DNA of 48,173 nucleotides, taken from positions 1-48,173 of the forward strand of contig JAAAUF010000218.1 of assembly GCA_015499985.1 (NCBI GenBank), read 5' to 3'. The stretch comes from Haplosporangium gracile. Its lineage: Eukaryota; Mortierellomycota; Mortierellomycetes; Mortierellales; Mortierellaceae. Below, piece after piece: positions 11,801-22,081 of this stretch. Positions within the stretch are counted from its first letter, which is position 1; the number at the start of each line of letters is the position of its first letter. The translations under genes were made by a program, and so were the position numbers. The notes beneath the pieces are model-generated. The model saw only the letters and a list, made by a program, of their open reading frames with translations, did not search any database and was not told where the DNA came from.

Positions 11801-13121
11801 TACCGCTCCATTCCGCCCGCAGCAAGCGTCCATCCGCCCGCCATCCCAATCTCAGATGTTGGTTTCACCCCAACAGCAGGCAGCTTCGCTTCCTAAGTCC
11901 CAAGCACCAACCCCTTTTGTATACCGCTCCTCCGTACAGACTCAGTCCGATTCCACTGCTCCATCCTCTACCGGAGCCACTATAGCCCAGCCGGCTCCCA
12001 GTGCGCTAGAGTCTTTTGATCTGGCCGGTGGTCAAGGTGTCATGCCGCGTTTGAATACCGTTGGATTAACAGAAGCGTCTTTAACATCTAGCGACGCAAT
12101 GAAACCTTTTAGGGGTGTTACTCATTCCGCTTCAATGGCCCTTGCGGTTCCCCACGCACCAATCCCTTGTCCAGAAAATAACGTCATAGAATTTATGAAC
12201 GTGGGACCTTTGACCGTGCCAACAATTCCCACTACCCCGGTGCAGAGTGTGCACATTGCTTCCTCTATAGCGGCCTCTACACCACCGTTCACTACCAAGC
12301 AGCAAGCAACACCGCCAGCGGCGCCCATAACATCAGCGCCCACAACAACAACAACAACAGCAACAAGAGCACCAGCAACAACAGGAACGACAGCAACTGC
12401 ACCACTACAAACGTTAACAATAACCTCCTCACAAACTCCAGCAACAGAATTAATACCTCCAGCGCCAATATCTGCAGCAGGACCACAAGCGCATGAAACT
12501 GCAGCACCTCAAGTACCACGGATATCCGACACGACAGCACTCTCAATGCCGACCTCGTTCACCGCATTGATTATCAAGTCAACAGCCCCTAATCAACCCC
12601 TGTCCGCATCATCAACAGCAGCAGACGAAAAAGAGCAAATTCAGATCTTCCGAATTAACTTTGAGCTACAAACGGTGTTTGAGATTTGGGACCTTTGGAC
12701 ATTAGGTATCCAAGGCAGCCCATCGGTCACAGATCTGATCGGAAAGCACAAAATGGCATGGTTGCATCCAACCGATCGAGAGACATACCGAGATTATCGC
12801 TCGGTGCTGTTGACTCTCGAGCGGTCTGTGCGGCTGTTAAAGCTTGATGTCCGTGTAGGGTTGGCGAAGCTCGAGAGCGTCCGAGTTGAGTTCAACATGT
12901 CGGTCCGACAGTTTGCAAAAATTTTGACAGAGGTCGATGCGGGTAAAGCAACGCCATCTACCCCGTCTACCTTGGGATCGCCGCCGTCATCGTCGTCTTT
13001 GCTTTTGAGCATGACCTTGCCCACGAATCATACCCCAGAAACGATACAAGCATTTACCAAAGCCATTACTGCCATGACACTGCCGCAGCCTTCTTCTATC
13101 ACCACCGTTCCCCGTTCCTAG
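8832..13121 (+). CDS. GCR1-like regulator with two GCR1_C-like domains
   Basis: Probable nuclear regulator of the same class as its upstream neighbour. Exons 8832-8930, 9079-9408 and 9552-13121 (both introns phase 0) give 1332 residues. The first intron uses donor GTAAGC and acceptor TATAG; the nearby CAG at 9110 would break the frame. The start could also be the in-frame ATG at 8883; a TGA lies about 30 nt upstream of 8832. A basic patch NNKRRRKS lies at about residue 65. Residues about 118-205 (KEWCSSHSDPFDMSLSLKKLIDFIGNKVIP...LLPLLRRMHQEE) resemble the recombinase-like segment of the neighbour. Two GCR1_C-like domains are seen: residues about 510-582 (WLAWQRWKVGEDGSLPLEEL...SGEIEKL...AIQSLEARR) and about 1183-1274 (VFEIWDLWTLGIQGSPSVTDL...). 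The rest is Ser/Thr/Pro-rich and disordered. The internal domain call is by eye. Confidence 0.75.
10650..10866 (+). other. Internal GCR1_C-like domain
   Basis: The segment W-x3-W-x2-G...PLEEL...EIEKL...AIQSLEARR mirrors the spacing in the neighbour's domain: W-x3-W-x2-G...SIRQL...IIHEIQRM...AVNRLEARR. It is followed by a long disordered linker before the C-terminal copy at about 12670-12942. Confidence 0.55.
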
Positions 13122-13256
13122 TTCATTTCTTCGTCTCTTTCCCCGTGCCAGCTCTCCCCCTCCCCCCCTTTTTTTTGCTAATTACCATTCTTTGCTACTG
13201 TATAAACTGTTCCCCTGTACATTATAAATCGAGGGTTTTTTTTGCAAGTGTTTATT

Positions 13257-13288
13257 TGTATCGTGCACTTGTATCGTGCACTTGTATC
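13257..13288. repeat. 13-bp tandem repeat downstream of the second GCR1-like gene
   Basis: TGTATCGTGCACT occurs twice in full and then in part (TGTATC). It lies between two convergent genes. Confidence 0.85.
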
Positions 13289-13415
13289 AACCATTGTTAC
13301 GTCAACGCACATTGATCAACACCTGTTCGCGAGCAGCCCTCCAGCACAGGCTGGATCTCGTTTCTATTTGATTTCAAAAACATCAAACAAGGCAGATGTT
13401 GAGATAATTAGCATT

Positions 13416-16400
13416 TCAGGTCAACGAAATGACGCAAGTTTTCAAAACACCGCGGCAAGTAGCTAGAACTATACCTGTGATGACAAGCGGAGATATTTCC
13501 TCGTAAGATCGCATCCTTGCAGCTTCCTCGTCAACGGTGTCGTTCTCGCCGTGGCCAATGATCACCAACTCATCATAATCCTCATCTTCCTCCTCTTCGT
13601 CCTCATCCTCGGAATTATCTCCGCCATGGCTGGGCACTACCGTTAGAAAACCAGCATTGCCATAGATCACGCCTGTCTGTTGCAGCAACTGTGGTGCTGC
13701 TCCATCGTGACCTCCTAAATGCGCATGGTCTCCTACTCCTCCTAGAGCAGATGACATACCCCCGCCAGGAGTCAAGACAGAGGATGCTCCGCCTGCTCCG
13801 ACCGTCGCTGTGACTGTCGACGGCGATGGGGATAGAGCCATGTTAGGTGCTACCATTGTTGCTGAAACGTCAGCAGTAGTAGTAGCAGCAGCGGCAGCAG
13901 TAGCTGCAGCCTGATTCCTCTTCTTGCGTCGGACCTTCAGTGCCCTCACGGGCTCTAGCGAGTTCATCTCTCTCCGCCGTTGAATCTGCTTCCTCAAGAA
14001 CTCGCGTGCTCTTCTTCCTTGTGCCTCAGATCGTGCCATCTCAATCTCCTTCATCGTCAATTCATCCCCGATCCAGTCCCAGAGCACCCGAAGACATGTC
14101 TCATTTCCTGTCCGAGCAGCAAGGAGCAAAGAGTTCATCGGTCCTCCTTCGTCAAAGGTCTGGTAAGGGTCTGCCCCGTGATCCAGCATCCAGTCCAACA
14201 ACTCTTCCTGGTCCTGCTGATCCGGACGCTCAATTGCATCGTGCAGTGGTGATCGTCCCATGTTGCCCTTGGCGTTGATATCTGCGCCGGCTCTCAGCAA
14301 AGTCTCCAGGGCAGGGATCGGTTTCTTTTGACAGGTCACCGCAATATGCATCGCGGTGTTACCCTTGGAATCCAAGTCACGGCATCCGGAGGGATTGTGG
14401 CGCAGGATCAAGTTGAGCACTTGGACAGGGTCTCGGTGATGCTCTGCCACATGGAAGATCGACTGGGCAGTCAGGACAGCGCCCTTTGAAAGAAGGAGCG
14501 TCATCGAAGGGACAGGGTCAGGACAGTAGCGCGTCAATAGATCCATACAAGTCCAGTCGCTTCCCGTTTTCTTTGTAAAATCGGCACCGGCCTCCAAAAG
14601 CAGCTGAATACACTCAAACGGCTCGGGGTTGTATCGAACCAGAGAGTGCAGCACTGTCCAGTCCTTGTGTCCGATGGCAGTCGCGTCAGCTCCGTAGCTT
14701 AGGAGCAACTGGAAGAGCTCTAAGGGTTGGTTGTTGGCACGGGCGACCAGATGAAGCGAGGTCCAGTCCGACTTTGTCTTGGCGTTCACATCAGCACCTG
14801 CTTCAATCAACAGGCGCATGCTCTCCAAAGGATCAGAACAATAGTTCGCCAAAAAGTGCAAAATGCTCCATCCATCATGGGTCGTTACAGTAGGGTCGGC
14901 ACCACACTTCAAAAGGAACCGGATCGATTCGAGCGGCTGGGGTGTACACCTGGCAACACTGTGTAGGACCGACCATCCATTCTTGCCAACAGCGTTCACA
15001 TCCGCTCCGTATTCGACCAGAATCTTTAGCGCCTCCAAAGGGTCCTCGTTCGAGTTGGCGAGCAGGTGAGTCGGTGACCAGCCATCCTCAGTCTTGTCAT
15101 GCACCGTCGCTCCAGCTTCCAGCAACAGTCGCAGAGCAGCCATGGGTTTCTTGTTACTGTAGACAAGGAAGTGAAGGGTAGTCCACTTTTTCTTGCCCTG
15201 CTTGTTGACATCGACACCAGCATTGAGTAGCACCTGAATGGATTCAAAGGACTCGTAAGGGTCCTGGCAGTGCTTGGCTAACGAGTGAAGCGCAGTAGCG
15301 TGTCGAGCCTTGAGAACGTTGACATCGACACCTGCATTAACCAGCAGTTTGATGCCCTCCAGTGGTGTCCTGTTGTATCGGACAAGACAATGCAAAACAC
15401 TCCATCCGTCGGCACCGATCACATTAACATCGGCTCCATGCTCCAACAAGTAGGCGAGGGCCTCCACCGGCTCTGGATTGTCTTTAGCGGTGTAGTGAAG
15501 GGCTGTCCATTGCTTGATCGTTTTGGCGTTGACGTCGACTCCGCGTTCAACCACCAGCTTGATGGTCTTGAGCATGTCTCCGCTTGCTCTCGAATATTCG
15601 TTCTTGAAGATGCACCGGGCGAGTGCATGGAGGACTGTACATTGTTCGTCGGTTTGAGTATGAACGGAGACACCATGGTCGATGAGGTATTTGATACAGT
15701 CGTAGGGCTCGGCGTTGTATCGGGCAAAGGTGTGCATGACACTCCAGCCATGGACACTGATCGCTTTGACGTCAGCACCGAGGGAGACCAAGAGTTTCAT
15801 GGCCTCCAAGCAGCCAGGGCGGTATGAATGAGCGAGGGTATGTAGGACGGAGAGGCCCTTGTCTGTGGCATGATTAACGTCTGCTCCATGTTGGACGAGT
15901 AGCTGGACGGCGTCAAGGGCTTCAGGCTGTTCCTGGACGAGAATATGGAGAGGAGTGGCGCCATCGGTCCTGAATGCCATAGGGTCGTACCCTTCGTGAA
16001 GAAGGATGTCGATCATATTCCAAAGAACGGAGGGATCTTCCTGAATGACATACTGACAAGCGAGATGGAGGTAGGTCTGATTTTGGCCGAGGGGTTTGTC
16101 GCGCTTCAACTGTCCTGGCCGTGCATAGAGGGCGTATTCGGCCGAGATGGGGCAGGTTTGAGCATAGGCCTGACGATAGGCTTTTGTGGCAGCGGTGGCC
16201 ATGAGAGAGAATGGATGTGCAGAGTTGTCGTAGTACTTTTTGCTGTTTCCTGAAAAGAAGGATGACGTTACTGCTGCTGCCGCTGTTGGAGGTGTGGACC
16301 TTGCTGCTATTGTTGCTGAAGGTGTGGACTTTGCTGTTGTTGCTGTTGAAGATGTAGACCTTGAAGAGTAATTTGAGTAGTTGATGATGTCCCTGCGGGC

Positions 16401-16646
16401 AGTATGTGTTAAAACATCGGAAGTGGCAGTGGCGGAGGTCTGAGCAGTAGTAGCAGCAGCAGCAGTGCGGGAACGTCGACGCATGGCAAGAATAAAGGCG
16501 ACAGCGTGATAGTCTCCTGCACGGACGGATATCTCCATAGGCTGCGGGGGCGGGTTGTCGACGGAGTAAGGACCAAAGCGGGCCTTGAGCCACTCCAGGT
16601 CATTGTCAGCGGATGGTGCAGTGAGCGAGTGTGGTTGGAGAGCCAT
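13416..16646 (-). CDS. Ankyrin-repeat protein
   Basis: Scaffold-like protein of 1076 residues read as one exon from ATG 16646; its partner is unknown. Residues about 188-860 hold 17-19 ankyrin repeats. Most are 35 residues long rather than the canonical 33, with a W-S/T-x-L-H signature (for example DGWSVLHCLVRY and KSDWTSLHLVAR) and the usual LLLEAGADVNAK turn. A Pro-Glu/Pro-Leu insertion between the helices accounts for the extra length. A Thr/Ala/Ser-rich linker (residues 61-130) precedes the repeats. Basic helices (RRAREFLRKQIQRRREM, KVRRKKRN) and a Glu/Asp tract follow. The C-terminus is uncertain: read through, it ends at 13416, but GTATAG at 13474 and an AG at 13365-13364 on the minus strand would splice in phase to a different tail ending at 13302. 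It is divergent from the zinc-finger gene and convergent with the GCR1-like gene. Confidence 0.8.
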   Translation of the reverse strand: MALQPHSLTAPSADNDLEWLKARFGPYSVDNPPPQPMEISVRAGDYHAVAFILAMRRRSRTAAAATTAQTSATATSDVLTHTARRDIINYSNYSSRSTSSTATTAKSTPSATIAARSTPPTAAAAVTSSFFSGNSKKYYDNSAHPFSLMATAATKAYRQAYAQTCPISAEYALYARPGQLKRDKPLGQNQTYLHLACQYVIQEDPSVLWNMIDILLHEGYDPMAFRTDGATPLHILVQEQPEALDAVQLLVQHGADVNHATDKGLSVLHTLAHSYRPGCLEAMKLLVSLGADVKAISVHGWSVMHTFARYNAEPYDCIKYLIDHGVSVHTQTDEQCTVLHALARCIFKNEYSRASGDMLKTIKLVVERGVDVNAKTIKQWTALHYTAKDNPEPVEALAYLLEHGADVNVIGADGWSVLHCLVRYNRTPLEGIKLLVNAGVDVNVLKARHATALHSLAKHCQDPYESFESIQVLLNAGVDVNKQGKKKWTTLHFLVYSNKKPMAALRLLLEAGATVHDKTEDGWSPTHLLANSNEDPLEALKILVEYGADVNAVGKNGWSVLHSVARCTPQPLESIRFLLKCGADPTVTTHDGWSILHFLANYCSDPLESMRLLIEAGADVNAKTKSDWTSLHLVARANNQPLELFQLLLSYGADATAIGHKDWTVLHSLVRYNPEPFECIQLLLEAGADFTKKTGSDWTCMDLLTRYCPDPVPSMTLLLSKGAVLTAQSIFHVAEHHRDPVQVLNLILRHNPSGCRDLDSKGNTAMHIAVTCQKKPIPALETLLRAGADINAKGNMGRSPLHDAIERPDQQDQEELLDWMLDHGADPYQTFDEGGPMNSLLLAARTGNETCLRVLWDWIGDELTMKEIEMARSEAQGRRAREFLRKQIQRRREMNSLEPVRALKVRRKKRNQAAATAAAAATTTADVSATMVAPNMALSPSPSTVTATVGAGGASSVLTPGGGMSSALGGVGDHAHLGGHDGAAPQLLQQTGVIYGNAGFLTVVPSHGGDNSEDEDEEEEDEDYDELVIIGHGENDTVDEEAARMRSYEEISPLVITGIVLATCRGVLKTCVISLT

Positions 16647-19024
16647 TGGGAGAGGAGTGTGTCCTGTGCGGATGGAAGGATAAAAGGACGGTGTGAAAAG
16701 ATAGAGAGGAGGCCTCTTTGAATGGGTACACTCGTGATATGTAGATTGGTTCTGTTGTGAGGGTGAGGTGTGGTCTAGCAGAAAGCGCAGAAGGAAAGAA
16801 AGAGGAAAGAGGGTATGCTTGTTAGAAATGACAAAGGGGGAGGAGGGCCAGCAAAAGAGAAGAGTGTCTTTGTTAGGGGGTGTGACTTTGGCAGCATGAG
16901 TTGTATGTAATAGGTTGTCTTGGGTTGGTTGTGTGATGGTTGAGAGTGTGCTTTGCCGAAATTACCTTTTTGTTATAAGTATGAGTGTGTATTATGTATA
17001 GTTGGATGGATGGCTGGATGAAAAAGAAGGGAACAAACAAAAAGGACAAAGAAGCAAAGAAGGAAGAGCCACCTTGACTCCTTGGACTTTGGACGAGAAA
17101 AGGACCGAAAGGGCCACGAAGGTGTGATGATATTCACGTGACATGGATACTGCTCAATCGTATATGCTACTAATGTATAATATCGCCTATGCACACACGA
17201 ATGTGTATACTGTACGTGACCCAAATTGACACCTCACCCCTATCTTGTTAGTCCTTTTGCATTTCTGGAGTTTCTGCAGCTCTGTTGTCCATGGTATCCT
17301 CACAAAAAGGAAAAGAAAAAAATGGAGTCTGATATGTATAAGCATCCTCAAATGGAGCAAAAGAAGACAAGGAAGGCTCAAGTCCTGTGCAACCACAGCG
17401 TGGACTCAACGTGCTCTTTCTTTCTAGACGGCTCTTTTATGATGTTTCAGGGTTTATCTTTTTTTTTTCGAGGCTCACATGTGTGATTCAGGGCCAGGAC
17501 TAGGTCTTCTTTCCCTGACCCATTCATTCGTCCCTTTACTAAGAAATACTTTGTGCCGGGCCGAGAGAGGGAAAGAAAAGGAGGAATTGTGAGAGCACCT
17601 CCAGACTTGTTTTATCCCCCTGTTCTCTCTTCCCTCTGCATCATTAGAGGATGGATGCTCATTAGGCTGGCTCAAGGCTCATAATTGGGCGCATTCCTTT
17701 GTCCCTCATTCCTGTTTGGTCCTGGTCACTCTCTCTTCAAGGCCAACGACAACATAAACAGAAAAGAGCAACGTTGTGGCTCTCGCAGATAAAAATTGTT
17801 CGTTCCCGCCATTTCAGACATTGCTCGTCTTTTATATTTCTTCGTCTCTCTCTATCTCTCTTTGAGCTGTCGAGTTTTCTTATCCTGTTGCTCGGTGCTG
17901 CTGTGCGGAACCTGTCGATAATCGACAAGCATTGACACATGCGTGTATGTGTATGTGTATGTGTGCGTGTCCATGTCCCATGTTGCCGTCCGAGGATCTA
18001 GATCCCTTAGTCTGTCGATGCGTGATGCAGCCAACACGTCTAAATCACCTTTTGTTTATTTTATTATATTTTCTTCTTCTTTCGTTTCTTTTTGTCAATG
18101 TGTGCCATTATCATCATCACTTGAAACGTCTTGCTTTTGTACTCGTGTCTCCTTCTCATTCCTGTCAATCCCCTGTCTCCTTCTGATCTCTCCTCATGCC
18201 TCCATTCCCCTGCCTCCTCCTTCTCTTTGTTGCTATGTGCTATGCATTAGTTTCTCTCTCCAATTCCCACGTCTCCCTTTGATCTCGTCCTCAGTCTCCC
18301 CTTCCTTTTCGTCTACGTTGGTCCACGCCCCAATTCAATCCTTTTTGTTTGTTTCCGTTTATTTTAGTTCGCATGGCTAGTGCATTGCATTTGGACCATA
18401 TGTCCTTGTCTAATGGGTTTCATTTAACGTGGTGTGGCGTTCTTGAGGTCAGAGAAGAGGAGTGAAGGGGTGCGTGTGTCAGAGAATTTGGCCAGCTCCT
18501 TCATTTTTTTTATTTCTTCATTTTTTGCCTACCCACACACCGGAAGAAAGTATTTTTGTTTTGAATGTGTCGGGAAGAGAAAGTAACGTTTTCCTTGCCT
18601 TTTTTTTTTTTTTTAGAAGGGGAATAAGAGACGGTTTAAACGGGAAGAAAGTGTGAACGACAAAGAGTGAGAAAGAACAAGAAAAGAATACATCGAAGGC
18701 GTGTGAGTGAAGAACCTTCTTTCTGTCTTTCTTTCTTTCGTCCATTTCTTTCTCCTTTTTCGTTCTTGTCAGGATGAGAACCAAGAGCATATGAATGCTT
18801 GTGATGTGTGTACATATATATTCTTCGTATCAGTCTCTATGCCAATGGGTTCTGCGCTTAATAGTCTCAATGATGGCGATCAACATCCAGTATCATCTGT
18901 CCATCATCATCATTCTTTCTTATTACCAAAATCAGCATCAGCATCGACGTTTTAGTGATCAAGTCATATGTACACGTGTTCAGTGTGAATAGTCCATGGT
19001 CCTTTTCCTTCATCTACACCTTCA

Positions 19025-19140
19025 CTCTTCTTTTTGTTGTTCTTCTTTTTGTTGTTCTTCTTCTTGTTGTTGTTCTTCTTCTTCTTGTTGCTGTTCTTCT
19101 TCTTCTTGTTGCTGTTCTTCTTCTTCTTCTTCTTCTTCCC
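19025..19140. repeat. CTT/GTT trinucleotide repeat block
   Basis: Degenerate CTT and GTT units form longer repeated blocks such as GTTGCTGTTCTTCTTCTTCT. The block lies in the long divergent intergenic region. Confidence 0.85.
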
Positions 19141-21463
19141 CTTCCCCACCATTATCCCCCACTGAATACATTAAACAAGAAAAATAAATCAAGCCCCATC
19201 CATCCCACCCTATCGGTCCGATGTCCAATGTATCCAATGAGTCGCCCGTTGAAAAAAACAACAACAACAGCAATAACAGCAGCAACAAGAAAGAATAAAA
19301 ATCAGCCGGTAGACTATTTTTCTTTTCCTCTGTGTCAATTAGAGTTCTTCATTCTCCCCTCTCTCCTGTTCACCCTTGTGCCTGATTTCTCATTCGTCCC
19401 TTTTTTGTCCTTGTCTCCTCTCCTCTTATTATTTTTCTCTTCCTCTTCCTCGTCTTCCTCTTCCTCTTCTTCCCTCTTCTCTCCTCGAGCCCTCTTCTTT
19501 CTGCCTCTCCTCTTTCCACTTTCCCTCGGTCGTCATCTCTTCCCTCTTTCCTTCCTTCCCTGCCTTCTCATCATCACCTTTTTCCTCTCCTTTCTCTTAC
19601 TTTTTCTTCATCATCATTCATCCTTCATCATCCTCGTCCCTAACTACCACTACTCACCCCTCTTCCCTTTACCTTCACTCCTCTCTTCCTCGCCCATCTC
19701 TCCCGCTTTAATATCTAATCCATCGGTACTGCTCGACCCCAATTGCTATTTTTTATCGTTTTTTAAATATTATGGCTTTACCAACGTCTTCATGATCGCA
19801 TCCCGCCCCCTCCTTGGCCCCTCCTCTACTCCTCTCTTCTTCCTTTTGCTCTTTGCAACCCCCTGCAGCTGTTCTTCCTTCTTCATTCTCTCTTTCCTGG
19901 TTTTACTTCGTGCGAGTCACGGTCCACGCACACACACAAAGTAAACAGTCAGACAGTCAGATAGACAGAGCTTCGATTGACAGAAAATGTTTTTCAGCAT
20001 CCTTCTCTAAACCAAGCCTGTCATCTTCGCGTCTTCTCCCTCCTTTCCCTTTTCTTTCTTTCACACGCCAATATCACCCCCTCTCTCGGACAGCCAACCC
20101 GCTCAACGGACGCATCATTACATTATCTTTCCCCCTTTCTGTCCTTCCGCTGTCCTCCGAAATTACCCTCACTCACTCCCTCTCTCCTCTTTGTCGTGTG
20201 TTGGCGCGTAATACATATCTCACAACGATCATGTCTGTTGATTGCAGCCCATCCTTCTCCTTTCTCACTCCCTCTTTCTTCAATCAACAACGCTCTTCGT
20301 TCCCTTCACGAAACAAACTTTCATATATTTCCGCGTGCTCATTCGCTCTCGTTTCGCTCTCGTTTCGCTCTCGTTTTTCTCGGCTCTCGTCCTGCTCACC
20401 ATTTGGTTCTTATTGTATTTTTTTTTGTTCGCTTTGGTGTCTTTCCTTCTTTAATGTTACTTCCGGCTGTTGCACTCGCCGGTAATTTGAGGCACAGTAA
20501 CACCTTTCTTTTCGTTTATATTGCCTTTCTTTCGTTTCCCCCGAGAGGGGGTGTGTTGTCACAAGATAACTTTACATAGTTCTTTTCCTTTACAAGTATA
20601 AACGAGAAGGAAAGGCAAAGGCAAAAGGCAAAAAAAAAAGAGAGAGACTGTTGATGAGGGGTGGGGATGGCATCTGATACGGTATGTCTCAGAATACGTT
20701 CCTGGTTCCTGATACCTCTTCAAACGGAAGATATTTCTTATTTTAGTTTAACCTTTGTGGATGGAAAAAAGAAAGGAGTTAACAACGAATACGGCAATGG
20801 GGACGAGAGGCATTGGAACGGGTAGGAGGAAGTACGGGAGGAGTGAAAGGGGGACTTTGACCAGGAAGTTGATTGGACCAATAATATTAATAATAATGTT
20901 GGTATTGGGAAACATTTTTTAATTGATTTTGTTCACACACATACACCGCGACATTTTTTCTTTTCTTTTTTCATTTCTCGCTATTCCTTCGCGTCGGATC
21001 TGTGTTAACCTCTTCTCCCCGAGATAACTTTCATAGTGCACAAGGATGAAAGAGACAACACAAAAACTCAATTGTGCCGTGCTAGAGCAGTTAACAGCAA
21101 CGGCATGTTTATTTTATACCATTTCATATTTCTTTTTTCTTTGTCTTTCTAACAGTATCCTCGTTGGCATTTTGAAGCATTGGCGGATGCACATAACAGA
21201 ACCATAATGCTAACTGATGGGCATACCCGAGCAGAACGAACGAGCAAAACAAGTAAAAAGAGTGCGAATGTGTGTGTGTGTATAGTATGTGGTAGTGTGG
21301 CCGCAGAGTGTTATTTTTATCTTTCATTATTATTTATCCCAATCCAACAATCCACTGCTCATTGTCCTCCTGCTACACCCAAACTTAATAGCCCATTCCC
21401 CATCGTGCTTTGAATTTTAATTTTAAAATCGCTTTTATTATTATTGTTTGCTCGTTGTCACTC

Positions 21464-21466
<3 letters not shown>

Positions 21467-21493
<27 letters not shown>
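21467..21493. repeat. Poly(T) tract
   Basis: An uninterrupted T run of about 27 bases, about 590 bp upstream of the zinc-finger start codon. Confidence 0.95.
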
Positions 21494-21498
<5 letters not shown>

Positions 21499-22081
21499 CC
21501 TTCGAATGCTATTCATAAGCCAATCCAATCCTATTCATAATCCTATTCATATTCCATCCTTCATTTACTATTTACCAACAGAAAAAAAAAGGTTGTTAGT
21601 GAGCAATTGGATGATAATGAACATGGCCAAAATGGACTCATATGCAGGCATACACATCTATTCACTACACATTTACACATCGCGCCTCGACTCTCTCCGT
21701 CTTTGCCACTCTATCGATCTTTTCTCCCCCTTGGTTTTTTTTTGGGTGCATGTAACCCTATCCCATCCTCATTTAACCCAATTTAATATGTCTGCTGTCC
21801 GTTGAACTTAACCCCCCTGCATTTCCACTCCCCCGCAACATAACCATCGATGCTATATCTAACCATTCTCTGTCCTCTCTTTCTCTTTCTCTTTTTTTTT
21901 TTTTTTTACTTCATTACCGCTCCATTAGATACCCACAAGTTAACACTGCTCACCTTCACCTCTATCTCTATCGTTCAACTGACATCAAGCCACCTTCTGC
22001 CTCTCAAGCTTCCCTTCTCTCACACTGCCACCAAGACATTCCTGTCCGTCGACCAGTACCTTGCAAACGACCTACTAGTCA

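Larger units (their letters stand above)
16647..22081. other. 5.4-kb divergent intergenic region
   Basis: It lies between the 5' ends of the ankyrin gene (minus) and the zinc-finger gene (plus). No frame with a recognisable domain was found on either strand; the longest frames (18955-19944, 19814-20485) are CT-rich low complexity. Trinucleotide CTT/GTT repeats run at 19025-19140 and T tracts at 18600-18614, 21467-21493 and 21891-21907. It probably holds promoters and long leaders of both genes. An unrecognised small-exon gene or a non-coding RNA cannot be excluded. Confidence 0.5.

Noticed and set aside
15285..15827. Plus-strand 180-codon frame opposite the ankyrin gene
   Set aside because: It is the complement of the repeated ankyrin codons, so its periodicity comes from the repeats on the minus strand.
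18955..20579. Frames of 329, 223 and 200 codons
   Set aside because: They are low-complexity Ser/Leu/Phe products of CTT-rich DNA with several frames open at once and no recognisable motif.
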